Under the pieces are notes generated by a model, which was not told the DNA's origin, searched no databases, and was given only the letters and a program-made list of their open reading frames with translations. 64,000 nucleotides of DNA from contig JAJUGN010000001.1 of the NCBI GenBank assembly GCA_029265975.1, positions 62,001 through 126,000 of the forward strand, written 5' to 3'. This DNA is from Clostridiales bacterium. GTDB lineage: Bacteria > Bacillota > Clostridia > Oscillospirales > Oscillospiraceae. The position numbers and the translations under genes were made by a program. This document shows, piece by piece, positions 47,907-55,764 of the stretch; positions within the stretch are counted from its first letter, which is position 1, and every line of letters starts with the position of its first letter.

Positions 47907-48845
47907 TTACCACTTATCCGCGTCCTTCCGCTCAGGAATCACCATCGTCAGCGCTTTAACGGCAACCTCGATCATAGAGTCGTCCGGCTCGAAGACCGTA
48001 AGACGCTGAAGGGCTCTGCCGGGATAGGAAAGAACGGAGGATACGAGGTTGTCGTGTCTTCCTACCCATCGGTTTATTTCATAGCTTATGCTTACGACGA
48101 CGGGTATGAGCAGAATCCTTAGCGCCATACGAACAAGAGGATTGGACCAGCGCACAAACGAGAACACCAGTATGCTGACTATCATTACGACAAACATGAA
48201 GCTTGTTCCGCATCTCGGATGCTGCGTAGGCTGCACCCGCACGTTTTCAAGGGTCAGCGGAAGCCCCTTTTCATAGCAGAATATGGACTTGTGCTCGGCC
48301 CCGTGATACTCGAAGACTCGCCGTATGTCCTTCATCCTGGATGTCAGCCAGATGTATATCAGAAATATCGCTATCCTCAGGACGCCCTCGACAAGGTTTT
48401 TTACAAATCCTGAGCCGATATACGGGGTGATGAAGCCCGCGAGAAGCGTAGGCAGCAGAAAAAAGAGCGCCACCGAAAACAGAGTCCCGAGCACTGCCGA
48501 AAGGGTAAGGATAAATTTCTGCGCCTTTTCCGAGCCGATTTTTTCTTCAATCCATTTGTCCAGCTTGTCCGGCTCGTAGTCCTCTCCCGCGGACTGTTCG
48601 GCGGAAAACATGAGGGCGCTCATGCCCTTGGCCATGCTGTCGATGAATGTCACAGGCCCCCTGATAAAGGGCAGTCCCAGAACGGGATGGCGGTCCTTAG
48701 TGAGCCTGAGCTCCTCTTCCTTTGTGACAAGGCCGTCTTTTGTGCGGACCACTATCGCCTGTTTGTTCGGCCCGCGCATCAGTATTCCTTCAATAAGCGC
48801 CTGCCCGCCTATCGTAGTGCGGAAAGCGCCGGGTTTCTCTTTCAT
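47907..48845 (-). CDS. DUF1385 membrane protein
   Basis: A 312-aa protein of unknown function common in Firmicutes next to prmC. Recognisable segments are IGGQALIEGILMRGP at the N-terminus and EYHGAEHKSIFCYE after about residue 190. Three or four membrane helices are evident (for example ILTLSAVLGTLFSVALFFLLP). I use the ATG at 48845 with GGAG five bases upstream. It leads the DUF1385-prmC-recA-recX-rimO-pgsA series. Confidence 0.9.
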   Translation of the reverse strand: MKEKPGAFRTTIGGQALIEGILMRGPNKQAIVVRTKDGLVTKEEELRLTKDRHPVLGLPFIRGPVTFIDSMAKGMSALMFSAEQSAGEDYEPDKLDKWIEEKIGSEKAQKFILTLSAVLGTLFSVALFFLLPTLLAGFITPYIGSGFVKNLVEGVLRIAIFLIYIWLTSRMKDIRRVFEYHGAEHKSIFCYEKGLPLTLENVRVQPTQHPRCGTSFMFVVMIVSILVFSFVRWSNPLVRMALRILLIPVVVSISYEINRWVGRHDNLVSSVLSYPGRALQRLTVFEPDDSMIEVAVKALTMVIPERKDADKW

Positions 48846-48938
48846 AAGTTCTCCAAGCACGTTGCTCGCATAGGTTTCCGAGCAAAAAACGAGCTCGCTT
48901 CGGAACCTGGCACAACATAATTTTTTATCTGTTCAGTC

Positions 48939-48967
48939 ATTATAGCATATCTTTTCCGATATGTGTA
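48939..48967 (-). promoter_or_regulatory. Promoter of the DUF1385-prmC-recA operon with an inverted repeat in the spacer
   Basis: Minus-strand TACACA, a 17-base spacer and TATAAT lie about 94 bases before the DUF1385 start. The spacer contains a perfect inverted repeat CATATC-N6-GATATG (48946-48963), a candidate repressor site. It does not match a LexA box. Confidence 0.55.
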
Positions 48968-49019
48968 GTGCTTTGAAATTTTTTGAGACGATTTGGCGGA
49001 CGTTCTTTTGAGTTAACAC

Positions 49020-49048
49020 TTGAAATCTGAACTGCAATATTGTATAAT
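49020..49048 (+). promoter_or_regulatory. Promoter of tRNA-Leu
   Basis: TTGAAA, a 17-base spacer and a perfect TATAAT end 15 bases before the mature tRNA, fitting a short 5' leader to be removed by RNase P. Confidence 0.8.
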
Positions 49049-49063
49049 CCAACTTGCGTTTGC

Positions 49064-49150
49064 GCCGGTGTGATGGAATTGGCAGACGTGCTGGACTCAA
49101 AATCCAGTGGTAGCGATACCGTACCGGTTCGACCCCGGTCACCGGCACCA
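49064..49150 (+). tRNA. tRNA-Leu (anticodon CAA)
   Basis: Acceptor strand GCCGGTG pairs with CACCGGC, followed by A and an encoded CCA. The anticodon stem CTGGA/TCCAG holds loop CTCAAAA, so the anticodon is CAA, reading UUG. A long variable arm (TGGTAGCGATACCG) marks a class II tRNA, consistent with leucine. The T arm contains GGTTCGACCCC. Confidence 0.96.
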
Positions 49151-49160
49151 GATTTTTGCT

Positions 49161-49202
49161 TAAGGGATCAGCTTCCTGCTTTGTCAGGAAGCTGATCCCT
49201 TA
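49161..49202 (+). other. 18-bp perfect hairpin after tRNA-Leu
   Basis: TAAGGGATCAGCTTCCTG and its exact complement around loop CTTTGT, ten bases after the tRNA CCA. No T run follows, so by itself it is not a typical terminator; it may protect or process the tRNA 3' trailer. Confidence 0.6.
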
Positions 49203-49250
49203 TCACCCTGCTCAAATGCTTCAGATTCGGATAACCGCGCCAGACCGAAC

Positions 49251-49289
49251 AAAAATCCTTGTAACAGCTTGGTACAAGGATTTTTGTTT
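49251..49289 (+). terminator. Intrinsic terminator downstream of tRNA-Leu
   Basis: AAAAATCCTTGTA pairs perfectly with TACAAGGATTTTT (nine-base loop) and is followed by GTTTT. It likely ends the tRNA transcript about 100 bases past the CCA. Confidence 0.8.
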
Positions 49290-49362
49290 TGGCATATTTC
49301 TGCAAAGTATATATGAATCGCTATAGATATTTTGGTAAATACGCAGAAATTTGTATATATAT

Positions 49363-49391
49363 TTGAAACCGACGCTCATTAGGTCTATACT
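49363..49391 (+). promoter_or_regulatory. Promoter of the SulP gene
   Basis: TTGAAA, a 17-base spacer and TATACT lie about 46 bases before the chosen SulP start. Confidence 0.7.
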
Positions 49392-49436
49392 TTCGATTTG
49401 TGTCTGTTAATTAAACATTTCTGGAAGGTGAATGCT

Positions 49437-51113
49437 TTGCTACGCAGCTATTTGTCAGATTTGAAGTCAGAATTTAGGGGATACAGCGGCGGAAAGATTC
49501 TAAAAGACCTGATGGCGGGTGTAACAGTAGCCGCCGTCGCGCTTCCGCTCGCCCTCGCTTTCGGAGTGAGCAGCGGCGCGGACGCAGCCTCGGGGCTTAT
49601 TACCGCTATAATAGCGGGTATTGTAATCAGCGCTTTGTCCGGCGCTTTTTATCAGATCTCCGGTCCTACCGGCGCCATGGCCGCCGTTCTGGTTTCGGTT
49701 ATTGCAAAATACCAACTGCAGGGGGTTTTTATCGCCACTCTTCTGGCCGGAGTCATTTTGCTGCTGGCAGGGCTGTTTCATTTGGGCAGGCTTACCGCCT
49801 TTATACCTTCTCCGGTGATAACCGGCTTCACCTCCGGTATAGCCGTCATAATAGCGCTTGGTCAGCTGGACAATTTATTCGGCGTTAAATCTATAGGCGA
49901 ATCTGCCGTGGAGAAGCTGCTCAGCTATTCGAAAATTGGTTTTCATCCTAATCCCTACGCGGTGGCAATAGGTCTTTCAGTCATACTATTTATGCTCGTT
50001 TTTCCAAGAAAGTGGAATGCGGTAGTACCCGCATCACTGCTCGGCATCATTATTGCGACTGCGGCGGTCAGTATTTTGAGGCTCGATGTTAAAACTGTCG
50101 GCGAGATACCGAAAACTCTCCTGCCTGCAGAGCGGCTAAGTCTTGCTTCAGTATCCCCTGAAGCCGTTAAGAACCTCATTGCTCCCGCCTTCAGCATTGC
50201 GATGCTGGGAATGATCGAAAGCCTGCTTTGCGGCTCCAGCGCGGGAAGGATGACAGGAAAGCTTTTGAACAGCGACCAGGAACTTATCGCGCAGGGCGTC
50301 GGAAATATAATCCTTCCGTTTTTCGGCGGCATCCCCGCTACCGCTGCTATAGCAAGGACCAGCGTTGCCATCAAATCCGGTGCGCAGACGCGCCTGACCG
50401 GCATATTCCACTCCATCGTACTGCTCATTTCCATGTTTCTTCTCGCGCCCGTCATGTCCTCTATTCCCCTCCCGGCTCTAGCCGGCGTGCTTTTGGTCAC
50501 CGCTTACAGAATGAACGAATGGGAGGCAATAAAGTATATCTTTTCTCGCAGGTTCAAGGGCGCTATTCTGAAATATCTCGTGACCATGCTGGCGACAGTA
50601 TTTTTCGATCTCAGCATAGCCATAGTCATAGGCGTGCTCCTCGCCCTGGTTTTGCTTGTTAAACGGCTCTCCAGTCTGGAAATAAACTGCGAAAAAATCG
50701 ATATGGACAGAGCCGGAATTTCGGATCCGACGCTCAGGCAGCGATACGGAAACGCCTGCGTTGTATACATAACAGGCTCTCTGATCTTTGCCAATACCCA
50801 CGAAATAGAAAATATCAGATCCATGATTGGCGATATCTGCGATACGGTGATATTTTCGATGCGCGGAGCATCGCATATGGACGTGTCCGGAGCCCAGACC
50901 CTTTTGGAGGTAATAAAAGAACTGAAAGCGCGTGGAATCGACGTCGCGATTTGCGGCCTTCCCAAAGCAACCATGGAAATAGTGGAGCGTTCTGGCATTG
51001 CGGAGCTCCTTGGAAAAGACAGCTTTTACTGGAGCGTTGACCGTATCCTCCTCGAGAACAGGGCATGCCCGTATATGGCTAAGGCGGCCGGCGCCGAACT
51101 ATATAATATTTGA
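49437..51113 (+). CDS. SulP-family anion transporter with STAS domain
   Basis: A membrane transporter for sulfate, bicarbonate or a similar anion. A core of about 12 hydrophobic segments (KILKDLMAGVTVAAVALPLALAFG is the first; GFTSGIAVIIALGQLDNLFG is in the middle) is followed by a C-terminal STAS domain (about 440-545) with FSMRGASHMDVSGAQTLLE, which keeps the conserved serine region. I use the TTG at 49437 because GGAAGG lies eight bases upstream; the ORF track begins 13 codons earlier. The substrate is not deducible. Confidence 0.9.
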   Translation: MLRSYLSDLKSEFRGYSGGKILKDLMAGVTVAAVALPLALAFGVSSGADAASGLITAIIAGIVISALSGAFYQISGPTGAMAAVLVSVIAKYQLQGVFIATLLAGVILLLAGLFHLGRLTAFIPSPVITGFTSGIAVIIALGQLDNLFGVKSIGESAVEKLLSYSKIGFHPNPYAVAIGLSVILFMLVFPRKWNAVVPASLLGIIIATAAVSILRLDVKTVGEIPKTLLPAERLSLASVSPEAVKNLIAPAFSIAMLGMIESLLCGSSAGRMTGKLLNSDQELIAQGVGNIILPFFGGIPATAAIARTSVAIKSGAQTRLTGIFHSIVLLISMFLLAPVMSSIPLPALAGVLLVTAYRMNEWEAIKYIFSRRFKGAILKYLVTMLATVFFDLSIAIVIGVLLALVLLVKRLSSLEINCEKIDMDRAGISDPTLRQRYGNACVVYITGSLIFANTHEIENIRSMIGDICDTVIFSMRGASHMDVSGAQTLLEVIKELKARGIDVAICGLPKATMEIVERSGIAELLGKDSFYWSVDRILLENRACPYMAKAAGAELYNI

Positions 51114-51225
51114 TAAAGAGTTTCCTCGCTCTCGCTTGATCCAAACCGCTGCTCAAGAAAACCGATTAGCCCGCCTGCTCTGCCTGGCTTTGTTTTATTC
51201 GGCTTGAAATTGCTTTTTCTCTGCT

Positions 51226-53949
51226 TTACGCCGTTTTCGTGCATGCCGCTTTGCTCTCTGCCTCTCTCTCGCCTGCCCTTGCTTCGACGAGTCCGTACTT
51301 CACTTTGATCCTGTCCAGCTTTTCCAGCATGGGCCGGGAAATGAACCACAGGAAGAAAACGGTTGCGGCTGCCTGCACAAGGTCAAACGGAAAGCCTGTA
51401 AGGTAAGCGGCTATGAACATCGGGAGCGTCGGGTGATCGTTATATTGAATAACAAACGACGGATTCATCAGACCGCCGTAAACAACAACCGCGGCAAGCC
51501 CCCCGAATATGCACAGAGACAGCCTGCTCCTGCGAAGAACGCCCTTCCGGAACAAAACGCCCGCGAAAAAACCTATGATTCCCATTGCGAACATCTGCCA
51601 CGGCGTCCACGGGCCCTGTCCGAACATCATGTTAGACGCCAGCATAGTCACGGCGCCGACAAGGAAACCGGACTCGCCTCCGAATGCGACGCCGGAAATG
51701 ATCACGATTGCCATTACCGGCTTGAACTGCGGCAGCATGAAGAACGCCGCCCTTCCGGCAACGCCCAGAGCGCAGAGGGCTGATATGACTACAAGCTCCC
51801 GTGCCTGCGGCTTCCTCCCCTCAAAAACGAGGAAAAACGGCAGCATGATTTCTAGTATGATTAGCAGCGAAATGAAGTAATATTTCCGGTCTCCAAACCA
51901 GAAAATCCCTACAAAGATTGTCATCGGTATGGCGACTAAAATCATCGCGGCCGCCGCTGCCGTTCTCTTTGAAAGCCTTCGCTGTCCGGCGGGAACCTGC
52001 TCGTTTTCGATCGGCTTTTCGCTCCTTCGGCTGACGGCCGCGCAGAGCGTTATAAACGCGGCGATAAAAACGCCGGGCAGCCACTTAGGTCCGCTTCCAG
52101 GCGGCCACGGCTCGAAAACGGATATCGCGGCGGCGGCGAGAGCTATCGCGCCCGTTGCCCCGGCCAGGAGCTTCCGCCAAGGCGGAAGCTTTTTTGTCTC
52201 TGTATGCGGCGCGGATTTTAACGCCCCGTCCGGTATTCCCGAAACCTCCGGAAGCGGCGCTTCCTCCGGAATGGTCGGCGCCGGCGGAGCCTTTCCGCCG
52301 CTGGCGACGATAATGTCCTCGTCGGTTACGGCCTCCGGCAGCAGGTGGCGCGCCATGCGGCTGGCGGCCGTAGTGTAAAAGCTGTTTCCCGAAAAAAAAG
52401 CCCGTGGCTTGTTCTCCGTGACGATTGAACCGTCAAAAAACAGCGCGCATCTGTGGGCATATTTCGCGCAAAACTCAATGTCGTGGCTCACCATTACAAC
52501 TGCAACGCCCCGGCGCAGAAGAGCATTCAGAATTTCAGCGAAAATCTGCTTAAACCCGGCGTCAAGACCTTTTGTCGGCTCGTCGAGCAGCAGGATTTCG
52601 GGGTCGAGCAGCAGGATTTTCGCCAGCGCGGCCCTCTGCTGCTCACCGCCGGAGAGATCAAAGGGATGGCGCTCCAGCAGTTCCTCCAGCCGGCACAGCC
52701 TGACAACATACGACAGACGGCGGTCATGTTCCTCCTTCGGGAGCTTTCGTCCCTTAATGATTTCATGCAAATCCTCGCGCACCGTCTTTTTCACGAACAG
52801 CGCCTGCGGATTCTGCGGAAGTACGCCGAGAAGATTGTCAAAAATATTTTTACCGCCCCTTAATTCCATGCCCTTGAGCAGGACTTTCCCCCGGTACGGT
52901 CTGTTTATTCCGGAAATGACCGAAAGCGTCGTTGTTTTGCCGGTTCCGTTTCCGCCCAGAACAGCCAAAAGCTCGCCTTTGTATGCTTTGAAGCTCAGTC
53001 CGCGCAGCACGTCCGGCAGATCCTTTTCGTATCTGAACCATACGTCCCTGAGCTCAACGACCGGCTCGCCGCGGCCGGTTTTCTCTGGTGCGGCCGCCGG
53101 AACCTCAGACAGTCTTCGCTCAGCCGCCAGCCCGTCGAGCCAGAGCCGCCCCTCACGGACGGTAACAGGGCAGCGTCCAGCGGAGGTAACGGCGGCGAAA
53201 ACGCGCATCGGGACAGGCATGGCTAGATACATTCCGTGCCCGTGCAAGCGCAGGCTCTCTCCGACCTCCCCCGGAGTGCCGTCGAATACAATTTTTCCGG
53301 AATCCATGACCAGCACTCGGTCGCTCATCGGGAAGACCTCCTCCAGCCGATGCTCCGTCATAATGACAGTCGTGCCCAGCTCGCGGTTGAGCTTGCCGAC
53401 TGTGGCGAGAAAATCTGCCGCGGCGATAGGATCAAGCTGACTTGTCGGCTCGTCGAGTATAAGGACCGAAGGCTGCATAGCCATGATCGACGCGAGATTC
53501 AAAAGCTGCTTCTGCCCGCCCGAAAGCTCCGTCACGCTCTTGTAAAACCAGTCCTGTATCCCGAAAAAGCTGGACATTTCGGCAACGCGACCGCGTATTG
53601 CAGGCGTATCCATGCCGAGACTCTCCAGGCCGAAGGCCAGCTCGTGCCATACCTTATCCGTCACAATTTGATTATCCGGATTTTGCTGCACGAAGCCTAT
53701 TTGCGCGCTCTGTTCCCGCCGGTCGATTTTGCTCAGCGGGCGGCCGCAAAAGATAATCTCGCCGCTCGATCTCCCGTGCGGGGTAAGCGCCGTCTTGAGA
53801 TGACGGAGAAGGGTCGATTTCCCGCAGCCGGACGGCCCCGTGAGAACCACAAACTCGCCCTGCCCCACTGAGAAACTCAGATTGTCCAGAGCCTTCCCTG
53901 TCTGCCCCGGGTAAGAAAAGGTCAGGTTGCTGATTTTGAAGCAGTCCAT
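51226..53949 (-). CDS. ECF transporter fusion: two ABC ATPase domains plus membrane S-like domain
   Basis: One 907-aa chain holds the two energy-coupling ATPases and a substrate-binding-type membrane domain. First ATPase (1-280): GPSGCGKST, LSGGQKQ, LILDEPTSQLD. Second ATPase (about 295-530): GGNGTGKTT, LSGGEQQR, LLLDEPTKGLD. After a Pro-rich linker (about 550-600), roughly eight helices follow, including PVMAIVIISGVAFGGESGFLVGA and GPWTPWQMFAMGIIGFFAGV, resembling ECF S components. GGAGG precedes the ATG. The T-component gene upstream overlaps it by 28 bases, which fits a complete ECF importer made from two polypeptides. Confidence 0.9.
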   Translation of the reverse strand: MDCFKISNLTFSYPGQTGKALDNLSFSVGQGEFVVLTGPSGCGKSTLLRHLKTALTPHGRSSGEIIFCGRPLSKIDRREQSAQIGFVQQNPDNQIVTDKVWHELAFGLESLGMDTPAIRGRVAEMSSFFGIQDWFYKSVTELSGGQKQLLNLASIMAMQPSVLILDEPTSQLDPIAAADFLATVGKLNRELGTTVIMTEHRLEEVFPMSDRVLVMDSGKIVFDGTPGEVGESLRLHGHGMYLAMPVPMRVFAAVTSAGRCPVTVREGRLWLDGLAAERRLSEVPAAAPEKTGRGEPVVELRDVWFRYEKDLPDVLRGLSFKAYKGELLAVLGGNGTGKTTTLSVISGINRPYRGKVLLKGMELRGGKNIFDNLLGVLPQNPQALFVKKTVREDLHEIIKGRKLPKEEHDRRLSYVVRLCRLEELLERHPFDLSGGEQQRAALAKILLLDPEILLLDEPTKGLDAGFKQIFAEILNALLRRGVAVVMVSHDIEFCAKYAHRCALFFDGSIVTENKPRAFFSGNSFYTTAASRMARHLLPEAVTDEDIIVASGGKAPPAPTIPEEAPLPEVSGIPDGALKSAPHTETKKLPPWRKLLAGATGAIALAAAAISVFEPWPPGSGPKWLPGVFIAAFITLCAAVSRRSEKPIENEQVPAGQRRLSKRTAAAAAMILVAIPMTIFVGIFWFGDRKYYFISLLIILEIMLPFFLVFEGRKPQARELVVISALCALGVAGRAAFFMLPQFKPVMAIVIISGVAFGGESGFLVGAVTMLASNMMFGQGPWTPWQMFAMGIIGFFAGVLFRKGVLRRSRLSLCIFGGLAAVVVYGGLMNPSFVIQYNDHPTLPMFIAAYLTGFPFDLVQAAATVFFLWFISRPMLEKLDRIKVKYGLVEARAGEREAESKAACTKTA

Positions 53950-54818
53950 TTTCTGTCCTCCGAAATATTTATAACGACAGGCGCGATGCAGAGCGAAAAA
54001 TACGCGAAAAATACGCTCAGCGTGAATGCGCCGGAGAAGACGCCCTTCATGGTCGGATAATAACGCCAGCTGAGCCCGCCGAGCAAGGCGCCGAGGACAA
54101 TATACGAACCGCAGAGCAGCAGGAAAACGAGCGCTTTGAGGTCGCGCTTGTCAAAGCGATATATAGAAAACGCCGTACGTCCGGGCAGACCGTATCCGCG
54201 GCTCTTCATGCTGTCCGCCGTTTCAATGGCGTTCTCAAGCGCCCATGTCACCATGATCGACAGGATGGTAAGCCCGTTTTTGGCGCGTTGCAGAACGCCG
54301 CCGCTCGACGCGTCGCGCCCGATGCACTTCTGCGCGTCGGAAACCACCCTGATCTGCGCTTTGAACTTTGGCACAAAGCGCAGCGTCATGGAGAGCAAAA
54401 GCGACATGGCCGGTATGAGGCGTCCGAAAAGATACACGAACTTGTCCGAAGTCATAACTGCGTTGTAGCAGGAAAACCATGATATGACTGCGACAAGCAT
54501 GGCCGCAGCCGAAATGCCGTAGGCAATAGACTCCAGCGTGAGCGGATTTCCGCTCGGCAGGTATGTTAAAATTGTCGCGCCCTTATGGCTGAAGGCCGGA
54601 TTTAATAGCGCCGCGAAAACAAACATCGGCAGCATACAGACAAGGCTGAAGCGCACGGCCTTCCGGCCGTTCAGATAGATGGAATAAGCTGTCGCTCCGA
54701 AAAGCGAAGCGGAAAGGCAAAAAGGATGTGTAAAAACCATCGAAAATGCAAGCACGAGCCCGAAATACAGGAAATTTATAAGCGGGTGATAGCTTGAAAA
54801 CGTGTCCCTGTTGACCAT
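53922..54818 (-). CDS. ECF transporter T component (transmembrane EcfT-like)
   Basis: The scaffold subunit that couples ATPases to the S component. The 298-aa protein has four to six helices in the N-terminal half and the coupling segments SADSMKSRGYGLPGRT and an Arg-containing VSDAQKCIGRDASSG, as in EcfT/CbiQ-type proteins. It begins six bases after the DUF4430 gene stop and overlaps the ATPase fusion gene. Confidence 0.88.
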   Translation of the reverse strand: MVNRDTFSSYHPLINFLYFGLVLAFSMVFTHPFCLSASLFGATAYSIYLNGRKAVRFSLVCMLPMFVFAALLNPAFSHKGATILTYLPSGNPLTLESIAYGISAAAMLVAVISWFSCYNAVMTSDKFVYLFGRLIPAMSLLLSMTLRFVPKFKAQIRVVSDAQKCIGRDASSGGVLQRAKNGLTILSIMVTWALENAIETADSMKSRGYGLPGRTAFSIYRFDKRDLKALVFLLLCGSYIVLGALLGGLSWRYYPTMKGVFSGAFTLSVFFAYFSLCIAPVVINISEDRKWTASKSAT

Positions 54819-54824
54819 TTTGCC

Positions 54825-55754
54825 TCACGACCCTACGGCATAGTAGCCGCCGACATCTATTCCGAGGTTGCAGGTATAGACCCACTCCACGACATCGCCC
54901 TCTTTAAGCTGATATCTTGAGCATCCGTAATTCGGAAACCAGCCGTTGACCCTGTACATCCAGCCGGACAGCTCGCCGCAGTCGAACTCGTACAGGTTGT
55001 TGATGCCCTCGATGTATACCGAGTTGTACATTGGCGTGTTCCTGAATTCCATGTGTATCTTTGCCTTTTTCATTTCTCTCTGAAGCACGTTAAAAACGCT
55101 CTCCCCCTTATAAAAAGTGACGGTTTTTGCGGCGAATATGACTCCGTCCCTGGGCACGAGCTCCCATTTGTTCTTATCCAGCCAGGACATATTCCGCAAA
55201 ATTGTATCGCAGCGCACGGATAGAGTGCAGGTGTGGACCTCGTCGGTTATTACCGCGTTTTGCGGCTCAACCGGAACAGGCTTTCCCGATGGAACGGGAT
55301 CGGTAAAATATTTGTCTTTTCCGGTGGAGGGATTTATTTCCATGCCCTGGGATTTGGAATACTCCTCAGAGCCTTTTTCCACCCCTTCGGACGATTCTCC
55401 TCCGGACAGGGCCCTCGCCGTCTCCAGTTTCCCGTCGGCGGTGAGAGGCCGCCCCTTTCCGGAGTCCGGAGCAGCCGCCTTTAACGCGGACTCTTCGCCC
55501 GGCTTCGCTGTGTTTATGTCCGGAACAGGTGCTGCCGAAGCGGAGGATTCGGACGCTCCCGCCCCGGACTTGGTCTCCTCGCGCCCGGCGGCGGAGGGCT
55601 CGGCCTTAGCGGGCGCGGAGACGGTTCCTTTGGATACGCTCCACCCCCTCAGGCCCGGAGCGTTCCCGCCGTACCAAAAAGAAAATCCCAGTACCGCAAG
55701 AAGCAGTATCGGCGCTAATATTTTCCATTTATAATTCTTCCTCATATTTTTCAT
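54825..55754 (-). CDS. Membrane-anchored DUF4430 protein, transcobalamin C-domain-like
   Basis: An extracellular ligand-capture candidate. A basic N-terminus and one helix (WKILAPILLLAVLGFSFWYGG) anchor it. A disordered Ala/Ser/Glu/Gly-rich linker spans about residues 40-165. The C-terminal DUF4430 domain (about 175-300) shows FYKGESVFNVLQREMKKAK, GELSGWMYRVNGWFPNYGC and YQLKEGDVVEWVYTCN. DUF4430 is the fold of the C-terminal domain of transcobalamin and intrinsic factor. I use the ATG at 55754 with AAGGTG upstream. The ligand is inferred, not shown. Confidence 0.85.
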   Translation of the reverse strand: MKNMRKNYKWKILAPILLLAVLGFSFWYGGNAPGLRGWSVSKGTVSAPAKAEPSAAGREETKSGAGASESSASAAPVPDINTAKPGEESALKAAAPDSGKGRPLTADGKLETARALSGGESSEGVEKGSEEYSKSQGMEINPSTGKDKYFTDPVPSGKPVPVEPQNAVITDEVHTCTLSVRCDTILRNMSWLDKNKWELVPRDGVIFAAKTVTFYKGESVFNVLQREMKKAKIHMEFRNTPMYNSVYIEGINNLYEFDCGELSGWMYRVNGWFPNYGCSRYQLKEGDVVEWVYTCNLGIDVGGYYAVGS

Positions 55755-55764
55755 GTATGTCACC

